Of a DNA stretch of 64,000 nt, positions 45,321 through 59,854 are shown in pieces (positions within the stretch are counted from its first letter, which is position 1; each line of letters starts with the position of its first letter). Source of the DNA: Hydra vulgaris (taxonomy: Eukaryota > Cnidaria > Hydrozoa > Anthoathecata > Hydridae); assembly GCF_038396675.1 (NCBI RefSeq), contig NC_088934.1, forward strand, positions 3,407,501 to 3,471,500, given 5' to 3'. Under the pieces are notes generated by a model. The model had not been told where the DNA came from. It saw only the letters and a program-made list of their open reading frames with translations, and did no database searches. A program made the translations under genes and the position numbers.

Positions 45321-47784
45321 TTAGTATTTGTTTTCTTTAATAAAAACTAACTGCTTTAATAGCTCCGTATCTATTAAACCGGTTAAACCAAATAATAATA
45401 AAATAACTGAAAATATTACCCGTGCAATTTGTGTCAAAACTGGGAACAATTTTTGATTAGCCCGGAAAAATTTGATGGCACTATTTTTGTAGCTCTGAAA
45501 GTATTGCAGACTGTTTTTGTTTATTTCTTTTTCAAGCTTATTATTGTTTTCGATTATATTACAGCATGATTTATCTGTTACTAGTTCAATTAAATTGATT
45601 GGCTTTCGTCTTTTGTTGTTAACTAAAGTAATAGTATTTGCAAACGGCGGTGTTGACGATTGATGATATGTTTTTATGGTATTGTCAGTTAAGCTGTTTG
45701 ATGAGTTTAAAGTGTTATTTAAACAATTTGATTCAATTGTTATATACATTTCTTCGGATTCTTTTAGATGCATTTAATAAAATGTTAATAAAATGTTAAT
45801 ATGGGTTGCGATTCAAGTATTCCATTTAGTAAAGAATACAATCTTGGAAACAGAAATGTTACTGTAACATTTTTCTTTCCGCTAAAAAAGTTTTGTTAGC
45901 TCTTTAATTGGGTGTAACAAATCACATAAATCCTCCAGCCCCTTAAGATCATCAGCAGTGGGAAGATTGTCTTTTATATTTTGGTATTCGATGCTTATCA
46001 TATCCAACGCAGTTATATTAGTTAATATAGATTCAATCATATCGAATTGGCTATTCCAACGAATAGCTATATCCTGTACTAACTTTATATTAGTTTCATA
46101 TCGAAGTGTTTCGTAAACTTCTCTTAACTTTTTTTGTAACATCTCCGAATGCTTAAATGAACCAACAATGTGCCTGCAGGATGAAATTACCTTGACAATT
46201 TCTAATTTGCCTTCGTTAATTTTTTCAATTTGTTTAATTTCACTATCTGTAATTTCTATATTAATTAATTTTCCATTACCGTCGAAATCTTTTACTTTGT
46301 AACGCTTTGACGCTTTTTTAACTTTTTTGCTTGTATATCTCTCCTGTTTAGAAGATCGTTTTCCACAAGATTCAAACGATGACCAGCACATAGAATCTTA
46401 AGAACATTATCATCAAATTTATTTACTGCAGAGAAAATGTTTGCACCTTAGTCAGTAACTAGTGCAAAAATCTTATTACTGATTGACCATTCACTAAAGA
46501 TTTCGTTTAACGTATTTAATAAATATTCAGGTGTTTTCACTTCAGACATAAACCTAAAATCCAGGTTTCGGTCCACCAGAATCAAATTTTTGCCAATAAA
46601 ATGACAAGTTATACCGATGTAGCTGTTTTTACTCAATGATGACCAACCATCATAAGTAATTGTAAAGAAATGACTTCCTTTCAATTCTAGTATTAAAATC
46701 GATGATAGATTGTCCGTAATTGACGGAATTAATTTCTTGCTCACCGTATTTATGCATTAGGGTGGAGTGAATTTTAGTTTTTTTTACAATTCGTTTAGCC
46801 TGGGTGTGCAAAAGTTGTCTATTCATTTCAGAAATACTCTGGAAAAATATCAATGCTCTAGGAAATTATCTTGAGGTTCCTCAAGACCTTTAAAATTTTA
46901 ATGGGTCCCTAATATTATGTAAAAAAAAAGTTTTTCAAAAGAATGTCATGTTGGGTCTTAAAAGAAGTAAAATTTTATAAAAGTTTCAAAAATAACAATT
47001 ATTTAAAAAAAAAAAATGTTATTTTATAGTTTATTGCAGAAAAAATGACCTTTTAAACTAAAAATGAAAAAAGTTTATTTTTTTTAATTATCATTTCAAA
47101 AAAATCTTAAATAATATAAAATCTTAAATTTTTTATAAAATAATTGTTATTTTTGAAATTTTTATAAAATTTTGCTTCTTTTGAGACCCAACATGACATA
47201 CTTTTGAAAATTTTTTTTTACATAATATTAGGGACCCATTAAAATTTTAAAGGTCTTGAGGAACCTCAAGATAATTTCCTTGAGCATTGATATTTTTCCA
47301 GAGTATTTCTGAAATGAATAGACAACTTTTGCACACCCAGGCTAAACGAATTGTAAAAAAAACTAAAACTCACTCCACCCTATTATGCATGGCATTTTGT
47401 AGCTTTTGTTTAACTCACTAGCTAAATTTACAAAATCTGGATGACGTACTATCGAAATCGGCTGATCAGTACCAACAATAAAGTTCACGAATAAATTGTT
47501 TAATTTTTTATGACCAGTCTCTTCAAAACCATTCTCATTACCGCTCTCAGTATCGGATATATCGTCATCGTTGATTAAAATTGTTGATTTTTAGATATTT
47601 TTGAATTAATGCAATAATCAATTGATTAATGGGATTGCATTGAGCTGGTTAAACTGTTGTAAGGTAGAATCTTATAACATATGCTGCATTTTGTTTGATT
47701 CTTTTGATCTGTTTCGAAATGTGTCCAAACGAAGCTTCGTTTTCTTAATCCTTTCTTAATATCTGATTTGTTTGTTTTTGACAT
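45321..47784 (-). pseudogene. hAT-family transposase, split by a MITE
   Basis: ATG at 47784 (minus). A BED-type zinc finger follows: SFVWTHFETD, CSICYKILPYNS, then H. Before the MITE the frame reads HKKLNNLFVNFIVGTDQPIS and VRHPDFVNLASELNKSYKMP. It continues beyond the MITE with SKKLIPSITDNL, FFTITYDGWSSLSKNSYIGI (DDE-type core), FALVTD followed by a stop, GANIFSAVNKF, CAGH and RWNSQFDMIESIL. After a gap near 45780-45880 comes the hATC dimerisation segment NQKLFPVLTQIARVIFSV. The order BED, core, hATC is that of the hAT superfamily. It is inactive through stops and insertion. The outer terminal repeats were not located. Confidence 0.85.
46758..47382. mobile_element. 625-bp fold-back hAT-type MITE
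   Basis: Begins TAGGGTGGAGTGA and ends with the inverse, and nearly all of it is one long inverted repeat (arms of about 280 bases). The 8-bp duplication TTATGCAT lies at 46750-46757 and 47383-47390. Removing the element and one duplicate rejoins the hAT transposase frame (KMPC to INTVSKK). The 8-bp duplication and TAGGG ends fit hAT. Confidence 0.9.
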
Positions 47785-48206
47785 GTTTACTCAAACTAAA
47801 AAGCAAGTAGTTTTTTTAACTCGTACGCGCACAACAAATATTAATAAATTAGTAAATTATGTTATTAGTAAATTTGTAACACATGTTACTTCACTTACCG
47901 AGCGATTAAGGAGATTATTATAACTTGAGTTACATTTTAGAGTTATGTAACAAAAAGATTGCTAAGGTATAAACATAGTTGTATTATTGTAAATCTCATC
48001 CAAATAACCACAAGAGAGTAATTAGCCGTATACGTTGCAACAATGATTTCATATACGTGAGTTAGAGGCCTTAAGGGAATTGCATATTATAACTTTTAAA
48101 TATCATAATTATATCTTTGAGGAAAAGCGCACGAACTTTCATGTAAACTCTAAATCTTAAGTTTTAACTTACGTTATGCAAATTTGAAATTAAAAAATGT
48201 TTAAAC

Positions 48207-50083
48207 TAGCGTTGCTATCGACTAAGACTAAATCGACTAAAAGTCGACTGGCCGAAAGTCGAAATTAGTCAACTTTGAAAAATCTAATAGTCGATCTAAT
48301 CGACTCTGGATTTTCTACTAATCAACTAAAAGTTAATTTAGTCGAATAATAGTACTTATACATGTATTTCTAATATCTTTTTATTTGATTGAACATTATA
48401 AATCTTTTTAATTTTACTTTGTTAACAAAAGCAAATATGACTGTTGAATAGAATGTAGTTTTTTCAGAGCCGGAATAAATTATTTACCCCCACCCCACCC
48501 TCACCCCACTTTCCCCTTCCTTTCATATTAAATCAAAAATTAAAGTATAGATCTCCCTCCATCCCAGCAACCTTTCTCCTAATCCGGCACTAAGTTTTTT
48601 TTTTACTCTCTTGAAGTTCTATTAAGGGTTTGAGGATTTTAGTGCGGCCGTGGCACAGTCGTTAGAGCGCTTGCTTTATAAGCAGGAGATCCAGGCTCGA
48701 AACGAGCTCTGGACATATATTTGCGTCACGGTTAGAAAGGAGGCGTGAACTTCCTGGTTAAATGCACTTCCGCTGTTCTCTGTGACCGTTAGGACTTCTT
48801 CTCTACTTCTGTGACCGTTAGGACCTAAAAAAAAAAAAAAAATTTCAGCAACTTCCAAAAAAATTACTTTTAGTTACTGGTACCGGTATCTGCGGTAACT
48901 TGTAACAACTAAAAGTAACTCAATAGTAACTTGTAATATACTGAAAGTAGCTTCATAACGTCTTCCGGTAATTATGGATGGTAACTAAATTAAATTAATA
49001 TCCGCCTAAGTTAACGATGCGTACTGTTAACAGTAAATAACTCGCCGAATCTTTGTTCTAACATAGTATCTAAAAAATAATATACAAACAACCAGGCCTG
49101 AAAAGAGTTTGGGAAAGATTCATTGGGTGTGTGTTTGTGCAAATAATATTATTTTCATCTTACACTATTTTTGTATACTTTTTCTCTATTTTTACTATAT
49201 TAGCATATTTTTTCATTTCTTAAGTATTTTTATAAATAATAAATAATCAAAATTACAAACTTCTTTTTTCGATATCCCACTTAATTTAAATGCAAAATAT
49301 TGTTAGTTAGCTTTTGTATTTCTGGGTTTACGACTGATCATTTAACGAGGGCTTGCCAAAAAAAGGTTTTTACGTAGCTTCTTGGCATCTTTACCTTTTT
49401 ATACCTTTTTATGGTCTAAAGAATTTTCTTGACGGCCCTGCATTATTAAACAAATTCATAACATATGACAATAATTATTATACTTAAAAAACTTTATAGT
49501 TATGTGTTGTTGTTTTTTCTGTTGTTTTTTTTTGCAGTCTTTGCATGTGATTATTAAAAATTTTTGCATACTATGCCAATCCAATATACAGTGCCGATCC
49601 GTTCCGTTCTTTAACTAGGGCTCTAAGGATAATTGAATTGTGAGACCCTTCATATCTAAATAGTTTATTTTAAAACTTATATTTACTTTTATTTTACTAT
49701 TTTAGACTTATATTTGTTTTATATTTATCAAGAAATAAAAGGGATTTTTTCACAATATTAAATCATTGGGACCTAGCAAAATTTATCCTGCGTGGTGTTC
49801 CTACTGTTTTGTTTCATTAATATTTAAGTTATATAATTTAAATATATATAAAACAAACATAAATTATTTGATTTCTTTTATAATTCCCCCCTTTCCCCCG
49901 CCCCTTACATTTTGACTAAATCGACTTTTAGTTGACTTAGTAGATTTCAAAAAAGTGTTAGTTGTTCAAAATATAATTTCAAAAATTTTAATATAAGTTC
50001 AAAAGTCGACTTTGGTCGACTTTTGAAAATATATTAGGCGATTTGGTCGACAGTCGAACTTTTTAATAGTCGTAACTACATCA
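48207..50083. mobile_element. non-autonomous hAT-like element with TCGACT-rich ends
   Basis: The palindromic 8-bp duplication GTTTAAAC is present at 48199-48206 and 50084-50091. Ends TAGCGTTGCTATCGACTA and, inverted, TGATGTAGTTACGACTA are similar. Multiple GTCGACT or AGTCGA words fill about 150 bases at each end. It contains a SINE (48644-48842), and a block rich in GTAACT words at about 48850-48990 could be another nested insert. No transposase found. Confidence 0.75.
48644..48842 (+). mobile_element. tRNA-derived SINE, copy 4
   Basis: GCGGCCGTGGCACAGTCG head, GCTCGAAACGAG B-box region, shared body. Near the 3' end CTGTGACCGTTAGGAC is duplicated in tandem, followed by a 16-base A tail. Confidence 0.9.
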
Positions 50084-50091
50084 GTTTAAAC

Positions 50092-51114
50092 TATAGTTTA
50101 ACCATATTTTAGTTTTGAATTTAATTTTGAATTAGAAGTTCTAATTTTTCTTATTCAATATTGAATGAAGATGCTTTTAAGCATGCTTATTCAATAATTG
50201 ATAAGTAAAAATTTGAATAAGTGAATAAGCAAAAATTTAAAAAATTCTACGTTCAAAATTTACAATTTAAATTGTAAACAAAAGCACTTAAGTAGCTTTT
50301 GCTGTAGGTAGATTTTATTCACTTTGAGAGGGCTAATATTTTTTATGAAACATTTCACCGTGTAGATGTAAAGGGTCATTCGCAAATTATGTCACGCAAA
50401 AACTTTTCAAATCCCCCTCCTCCTTTTTCCACAAAATATCAACTCCCTATCTTATCCTGAGGGTTCCAATTCCTGCAAAAGAACCTTTGGGGTTCTAATC
50501 TCTGCAGAAATATTTCGAAACAAATTTTAAAGTTTCGAAATTAAAAAATTGTTTCGGTAATATTTTCAGAATTTCGAAATCAAAATAATATTTCGAAGCA
50601 AATTTAACAATTTCGAAATGAAAAAATCGTTTCGATGCAAAATTAATTAGTTTGAAATTATTTTGAACTTACCGAAACAAAAATAGAGTTTAGAAAACTT
50701 TTTTTTTTTTTTTATCGAAAATTTAACTTTTAGCTTCCGTAAACAACCTTAATATATATCCGTGCCGCGCTACGCGCTACTAAGCGGAAATATATTTTTA
50801 CTTACTTTTCTTAAAGATTTTTCCATTTTTAACTTATTAAATATTTTTTTTTACGAAATTAGGTTCTTATTAGAAAAGGATTATCTAAATTTGTTTTCAA
50901 TTTTTAGTTTTTTAAAAGCGGGAATGTTAAAAAAACACATGTTTTTAAAAATTTTTTGAATTGCTTATGATAGAAATTGAAGTTCTGCATAATGGGTATC
51001 TATTTTCAACTTAGTGTTATAATTAATTGATTAAAAGCCCAGAAAAGCCAAAAATTTTAGCATAATTGTTTTTCTTGTTTAATTTAGTCCGCGATGATTT
51101 ATGGAGCAGTTCAC
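50092..51114. other. AT-rich region with TTTCGAAA words
   Basis: 50505-50720 carries the same TTTCGAAA-type words as 42360-42690. Near 50369, GGGTCATTCGCAAATTATGT starts a short C/G-biased block of unknown type. No gene recognised. Confidence 0.45.
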
Positions 51115-51209
51115 GTTACTACAGAGGTAGCCAGTTTTTTTATTGATTCAAATTTTATGCAACAAATCGACTGTAAATAAAAAACATTCTGGCTATCTCT
51201 GTAGTTAGA
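51115..51209. mobile_element. 95-bp MITE, GAGGTAGCC family
   Basis: GTTACTACAGAGGTAGCCAG pairs with CTGGCTATCTCTGTAGTTAG near 51189-51208. It shares the core and layout of the MITE at 34337-34446. Confidence 0.65.
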
Positions 51210-51460
51210 TACTTCAATTCGTTTTTACGGGTGTGAAAATGTACAGAGAACCTCAGATTATTCTCATAAAACCTTTTATTTATTGCAATAAAAAACAAAA
51301 TGGTATGATAAATAAAAATGTTTAAAAGTTCTATCAAAAAACCTTTCGATTTACTCTTTATTACGGGTAAACTAAATTAATTCTGTAAAGAAGAAAAAGA
51401 CTTCATCTAGCTATTGCCTTGTAGAACGTTTCTAGGACATTAGGTATATTTGGTTCAGGT

Positions 51461-51521
51461 GGACATTTGTAGACATTTGTAGACATTTAGGTCGACATTT
51501 GTGGGTATTAGGTGGACATTT
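51461..51521. repeat. short minisatellite of GTAGACATTT-like units
   Basis: GTGGACATTT, GTAGACATTT and GTCGACATTT follow each other with small gaps immediately before the SINE. Confidence 0.7.
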
Positions 51522-51523
51522 GT

Positions 51524-51709
51524 GCAGCCGTAGCGCAGTGATCGCGCACTTGCCTCAGAAATAAAGGATCACCTCTTGACAAGTTTTGCGACATTGGTTT
51601 GGAAGGAGGCGTAAAGTTCCGATTAAATGCTCATCCGCGGTGCTCTGTGATAAGGCCGTAAGAATTTCATAGGGGACTTAAACAAAAAGAAAATAAAAAA
51701 AAAGTATTC
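51524..51709 (+). mobile_element. tRNA-derived SINE, copy 5 (diverged)
   Basis: GCAGCCGTAGCGCAGTGA head with a small deletion after the A box, no clear B box, then GGAAGGAGGCGTAAAG, TGCTCATCCGCGGTGCTCTG and an A-rich tail. This is the oldest-looking of the five copies. Confidence 0.8.
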
Positions 51710-52545
51710 AGAATAATTCTGTTAACCAGCGTTGCACCCCTTACTCATTTATTTGACTGGAGTACCTGTAAAACTGTATTACATTATTTTTCGCCTGTAA
51801 TTATGAATGCTGGATCTTCTTGGCTCTACTCTGAAGCTTGTGCTTCCTTTGATAATAGCTATGTAGCTATTCTTGTTGATTGCTCATTAGAATACAGTCT
51901 GAAACTCAGTTAAATAGTCCTAAGGCCGGCCGTAGTAAGGTTTTCCAAACTCTGTAATAGTTCTCAGAGCGGCTGATTTTAATAACAACTGTAAAATGTC
52001 AGAGTATTAAACAGTGTCATGATGTAACAGATATCTACCGCTGATATCTGCTACCCTCCTGGATCCAGGCTGGTATGGAAGTTTTTATTTTTTTCTTGTA
52101 GGTTTTAAGTTAAGCTTTATTCTACTTCATGGTTTTCACCTTTTGTGTGGCTGCTTGATCATTTTTTTCATCTTATTTACAAGAGAGTTCTTTTAATTAA
52201 TTCTTGTAAATTTAAATAAAAAACTAAACATTGCTACCGTTTCCCAGAAATTTAAATATGCTTTTTTATGACAACATTAAAAATTTAAAATATAAGCAAT
52301 CCAAAAATCAATATCGCTCTAAGAAAATGAAACCAGAAATTTAAGTTGGCTTTGAGGTTTAGCATAAACTTATTGACAAATGTTTTTTTTTTTGAATATA
52401 TTTGTTTGTTTGCTTAGTTTTATGTTTTGCATGCTGTAAAAATTTAAAATTTTGAAAAGCAGCCATATCACCAAAATGAGCCAAAAAAGGAAAACTTAAA
52501 AAATGATTCTTTCTCTCGGACGTAATAGTACATTTATAATAGCCT
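51710..52545. other. spacer of moderate G+C, unidentified
   Basis: 51720-52090 is less AT-rich than its flanks, with words such as AAGGCCGGCCGTAG, but no frame or repeat that I can name. The rest is AT-rich. Confidence 0.4.
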
Positions 52546-52704
52546 GATTTGATCAATGATATATTAAAAATAACTAGATGTCTAACTTCCGCGTATTTTT
52601 TGAAGCAAAAATCGGCCATTATGGGGGGCAAATTTAAAAAATAGTAAATCACGGTTGTTTGGATCAAATAATATTCGATATTTAATATTCAAAATTTATA
52701 AATC

Positions 52705-55393
52705 ATGGTTAATTCTTGTGCTGCAGCTGGTTGCACAAATAGAGCAATGAAAAACGACAACAGAGCATTTCATAAATTTCCAATTAATAATAGGGAACTT
52801 TATAAAAGGTGGATTGTTGCTATAAAACGTGAAACATTTATTCCTACTGAGCACAGCCGCATATGTAGTGATCACTTTTTACCTTCAGATTACATACCTG
52901 ATTTTAATAACAAGCCTAAATTAAAACCTTTTTCTGTGCCATCTGTTATTATTGATTCAAAACCAAAAGTCAAAAGAAAATTTAGTTCTATATCGCCACA
53001 AAAAAATAAAAAGAGACTCATTAAAAAAATTTCAGAAACAGGCAGTCACCATCACATCGATTTCCATTCGGATATAAGTGATAACAATAATGTTGCTGCT
53101 AATAGTAACGAAATTTATATTAATAGTGTTATTTTAAAAACAACAGAGAGTATTGATTGCCAGGTGGATATAGATAGTAGCTTTAATATTATCGAAAGTA
53201 GTAACAAAATTATTAATGATGATACTATTATTTCTAAAAGTACATTATCGACAAATGCAAGTTCAACTAAAGCAAAATTAAAGGCAAAAAATAAAATTCT
53301 TAAACAAAAGTTGCGACGAAAAGAAAAAAAATAAATTCATTAAAGGTTATGCTAAAAAATCTAAGAAAAAAAAAAATGTTTCTGACGATGCTGCTAATAT
53401 TCTTTGTGAAAACTTTAGTGGATTGACTTTTGATATTATAAAAAATCAGTTTAAAAACAATACCTCACTTCCAAAAGGGCATAGGTATACTGATGAAATT
53501 AAAAAATTTGCAATAACTCTGCATTTTTACTCACCTAAAGCATACAATTTTCTACATCCTGTACTCCATTAACCTGCTTCAAGCTCTCTAGCCAACTGGA
53601 CTTCCTCTGTAGATTTTGAACCTGGTTTTTTTTGAAGATGTTTTAAGTTATATTAGTATAAAAGCAGATACTGACATTAATTATAAAGATTGTGCATTAA
53701 TTATAGATGCAATGGCAATCAAAACATCAATTCTATACGATAAAAAGACAGGTCGATTTATTGGATTTACATATTATGGAAAAGATGTTGTTGCAATTGA
53801 ACCAGATACACCAGCTACAGAAGCATTGGTATTTATCATGGTAGGAGTACGAGGTCATTGGAAAACACCTATTGGCTATATACTGTGTAGTAAAATAACA
53901 ACTGAAAACCTTTCATGTCTTATTAAAAAAGCATTAACAGTTTCCTCTGATAAAAAAATTAATGTACGTAGCATTACATTTAATGGTGTAAATGTTAACT
54001 TTAATTCTGTTGCATCACTAGGATGTACATACGGGAAAAGACAAGAAAAAATTAATGGAAGATTTACTTTTGAAGGCTATAATCACTACTTGTATGTAAT
54101 CCCTGACCCAAGTCATATGCTAAAATTAGCTAGAAATGCATTATGTGATTTAGAGGTACTTAAGGATTGTGATGGGAAATACATCAAATGGAGTTATATA
54201 AAAGCTTTATATGAAATACAGGAAGAAGAAGGATAAAAATTTGCAAATAAAATCTCAATAAAACATATTTATTTCCAGCGTCACAAAATGAATGTTAAAT
54301 TTGCTGCACAAACACTTAGTAGTTCAGTTGCAGATGCAATTGAATTTCTGATGTTTTCCAAACATCCAAATTTCAAGCATGCTGAAGGAACTATAAATTT
54401 TATAAGGGTCATCGACAAATTATTTGATATGCTGAACTCTAAAAATCTTTTTTCAAAATCGTATAAGAAAGCTCTTTTTTTGAATGATTATCCTTATAGG
54501 AATGCAACTTTTGATCAAATAATAAACTACTTATCAAAGTTGACAGATGTTAATGGTACTCAATTATTAAAACATAGGAGAAAAACCTTTGTATTAGGGT
54601 TAATTGTGGCTGCAAAAAGTCTTCAACACTTAGCCTATGAGCTTTTGACTTTAAATGTTCATCCTTTTAAATTTTGCTTTACATACAAATTTTCACAAGA
54701 TCATCTTGAGTTACTGTTCTCTTGTATTCGTGGAATGAATGGATTTAATAATAATCCAGATGCCCTCCAACTTAAGTCATCTTTAAAAAGAATTCTTTTG
54801 CGCAATTCTATTGTAGGCTCAAAGCATGCAAATTGTTTAACATTTGAGGATATTGCAAATGGCTCTATTTTTGCATTAAAGTGGAGTAAAAAATATGCAA
54901 TTTATTCAAATCCTGAAACAGATTTTTTAAACTTTGATATTGATATTGTTACAATTCAAAATAATCTTGATAATACCTCTATCTATAAGGAAGCAATACT
55001 AGGATATATATCTGGATTTATTGTAAGAAGATTATTATCAAAGATAACATGTTCTGTGTGTGCAAACTCACTTATTTCCCAAAACAATTTTGTGGAACAT
55101 TCTTATGGAACATCAGTTTTTTCAATGATTAACATAAAAAATAGGGGTGGGCTTATTGCTCCAAGAAATGATGTTATACAAACTATAATAGTATGCGAGA
55201 GTGTTTTCAAAATTTATGTTTGCGGTGACAATTTAAAAAAACCAAAAATGAATGAAAACTTAAACTGAAAATGATTTATGAAGTTAATAAAATTATTAGT
55301 GAAAAACATTTTTTTAAAGACCTAAATGAACACGATGCTGAGCATGAAGCTGTCACTGAAGACATGCATTCCACACAACTGATAAAATGTTAG
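52705..55393 (+). pseudogene. P-element/THAP9-like transposase, frameshifted
   Basis: ATG 52705. The THAP domain spans residues 1-80: CAAAGCTNR, FHKFP, RWIVAIKR, CSDHFLPSDY and the AVPTIF-like FSVPSVI. A charged linker and coiled coil follow (KAKLKAKNKILKQKLRRKEK), then a stop. Shifted frames continue KKFAITLHFYSPKAYNF, a stop, SVDFEPGF, then 53616-54236 with CALIIDAMAIKTSILYD (catalytic Asp), FNGVNVNFNS (Asn where P-type enzymes often have Asp) and VIPDPSHMLKLARNAL (DP.H..K..RN box). 54288-55268 has RRKTFVLGLIVAAKSL and FSQDHLELLFSCIRGMNGF, with the C-terminal acidic residue and NNP. CSVC near 55045 follows. At least three breaks. P-type transposases cut at 8-bp sites and use GTP as cofactor. 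Confidence 0.9.
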
Positions 55394-55572
55394 CAAATGA
55401 CTTTTTTTAAATCAGACTGCAAAGATATGGCCAATTATATACAGAAAAAGTTTAAAAAAAATTAATGATTGGTCTACGTCAACAATCTAATAAATTAATT
55501 ACATTCAAAGGCTTATAACATAAATATAAAATAAACACTATAAAAGGATAATAAATTACTTAAAAATTCAGT

Positions 55573-55813
<241 letters not shown>

Positions 55814-56859
55814 TTAAAATAATATAAATAAAAATATTAAATTAAATTTTATTAACTGTTACTTTTCTTGATTTGTTATTTATATTGAAAGACTCTTATT
55901 TCAAAGGAAAGATATTCTTTATATACCTGAATACCAATGGAGCTTTTTTTGTATTGAAAACCTTACTAGATTATAACATAACATTGAACTAAATTTATTT
56001 AATTATTGAAGGTAAATCAATTATAGAAAAAAGTAATTATGATTTTTATGATAACAAGAAGTTTTTAACCATAAATAAAATTCTAACATTTCTAGAAGGA
56101 ACCTCCAAGTTGTGTCACACAGAGCTTAGTTAATAGTCAAAACAGTTTTATAAAATGTTTCATTACAATTTTTGACTCTGTTTACCTTGCAGTTATGTTA
56201 TAATACCTCCTAGCATTACTGCGGAGGGTAATTAATGACTAACAGGTGCATAAAATGTTAATAGATTATAGATTAAAATCCAACTAAATCTAAGATTTGA
56301 GTTAAATGTTAAATTTAAAATCAAAAAAACATGAAATAAGTATGATTTTGAAATGTTTAACAAAAAAAAAGAGCATATTTTACTTAATTATTAAATTTTA
56401 AATCAAAATAACATCAAATTTTTCAGATATCTGTGTATCGATTTTTTATTGATTACATTAAATTAAACAATCTTAAGCTTCGTATTTGTTTTGTTTTGAT
56501 AAATAGCGTAAAGATTTTGCCCCCCATAATGGCCGATTTTTGCTTCACTTTTTCTAATGCCGATTTACGGCAGTTAGACATCTAGTTATTTTTAATATAT
56601 CATTGGATTTGATTTCTCACATTTTTGGAGAAATCAAATTAAACTATTACTGAGAGTTTTGGTCAATTTTATTTAACTGTGTGTAAAGGCGTACAGATCG
56701 TTCCAATTTTTATTATTTTAAATAAATGCAATAAATCTTATTCTCACAAAAAGAAAGTAACAAAACGACTAATAAACGTTACCTCTTTGTAATCTTCAAT
56801 AATATTCAAAAATAAAACAGCGATTATATTGCAAATATCTTAAAAAAAGAACACTAGAA

Positions 56860-57225
56860 AATGAAACTAACTATAAAAATTATAAACGTTTATTCGAGTT
56901 AATTTTGAGACGTTCAACAACTAATTACTATTCAGATTAAATAATAAAAAGTAATCGTTCACAAAACACATGGCGCGTTATTAAGGAAGTAAATGGCTAG
57001 AAAAATTTAGACAGAAATGCTCTGCCAAAAAATCTCAAATTCAATAATAAATTAGTTGTTGATAAATCTATGGTAGCAGAAACGCTTAATTATTTTTTTG
57101 TTAATGTTGGTAAAAGTTTAGCCGCTAAAATTGAACCATCTAAAATGAGCTTTAAATCGTGACATCAAATAATGCTATTATGCCTAATCATGAACTTACG
57201 AAGGAAGAATTATTAAATTCAGTAT
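56860..57225 (+). pseudogene. LINE ORF2 fragment (linker between EN and RT)
   Basis: Shifted frames give NYKNYKRLFELILRRSTTNY, NTWRVIKEVNG, NALPKNLKFNNKLVVDKSM and AETLNYFFVNVGKSLAAKIE. This is the pattern of the region between endonuclease and RT in CR1/Jockey-type LINEs (compare KYFVSVGQNLAEIIP near 13510 in LINE A). It ends abruptly near 57225. Confidence 0.65.
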
Positions 57226-59753
<2,528 letters not shown>

Positions 59754-59854
59754 CTTCTTTTTGTTACTTTTCTTGCTTTTTCATCAAGATATTAAAAGAA
59801 AATTTTTTTATTGTTCTGTTTTTTCAATTTTTGTTTAAATAATTATAAATCAAA

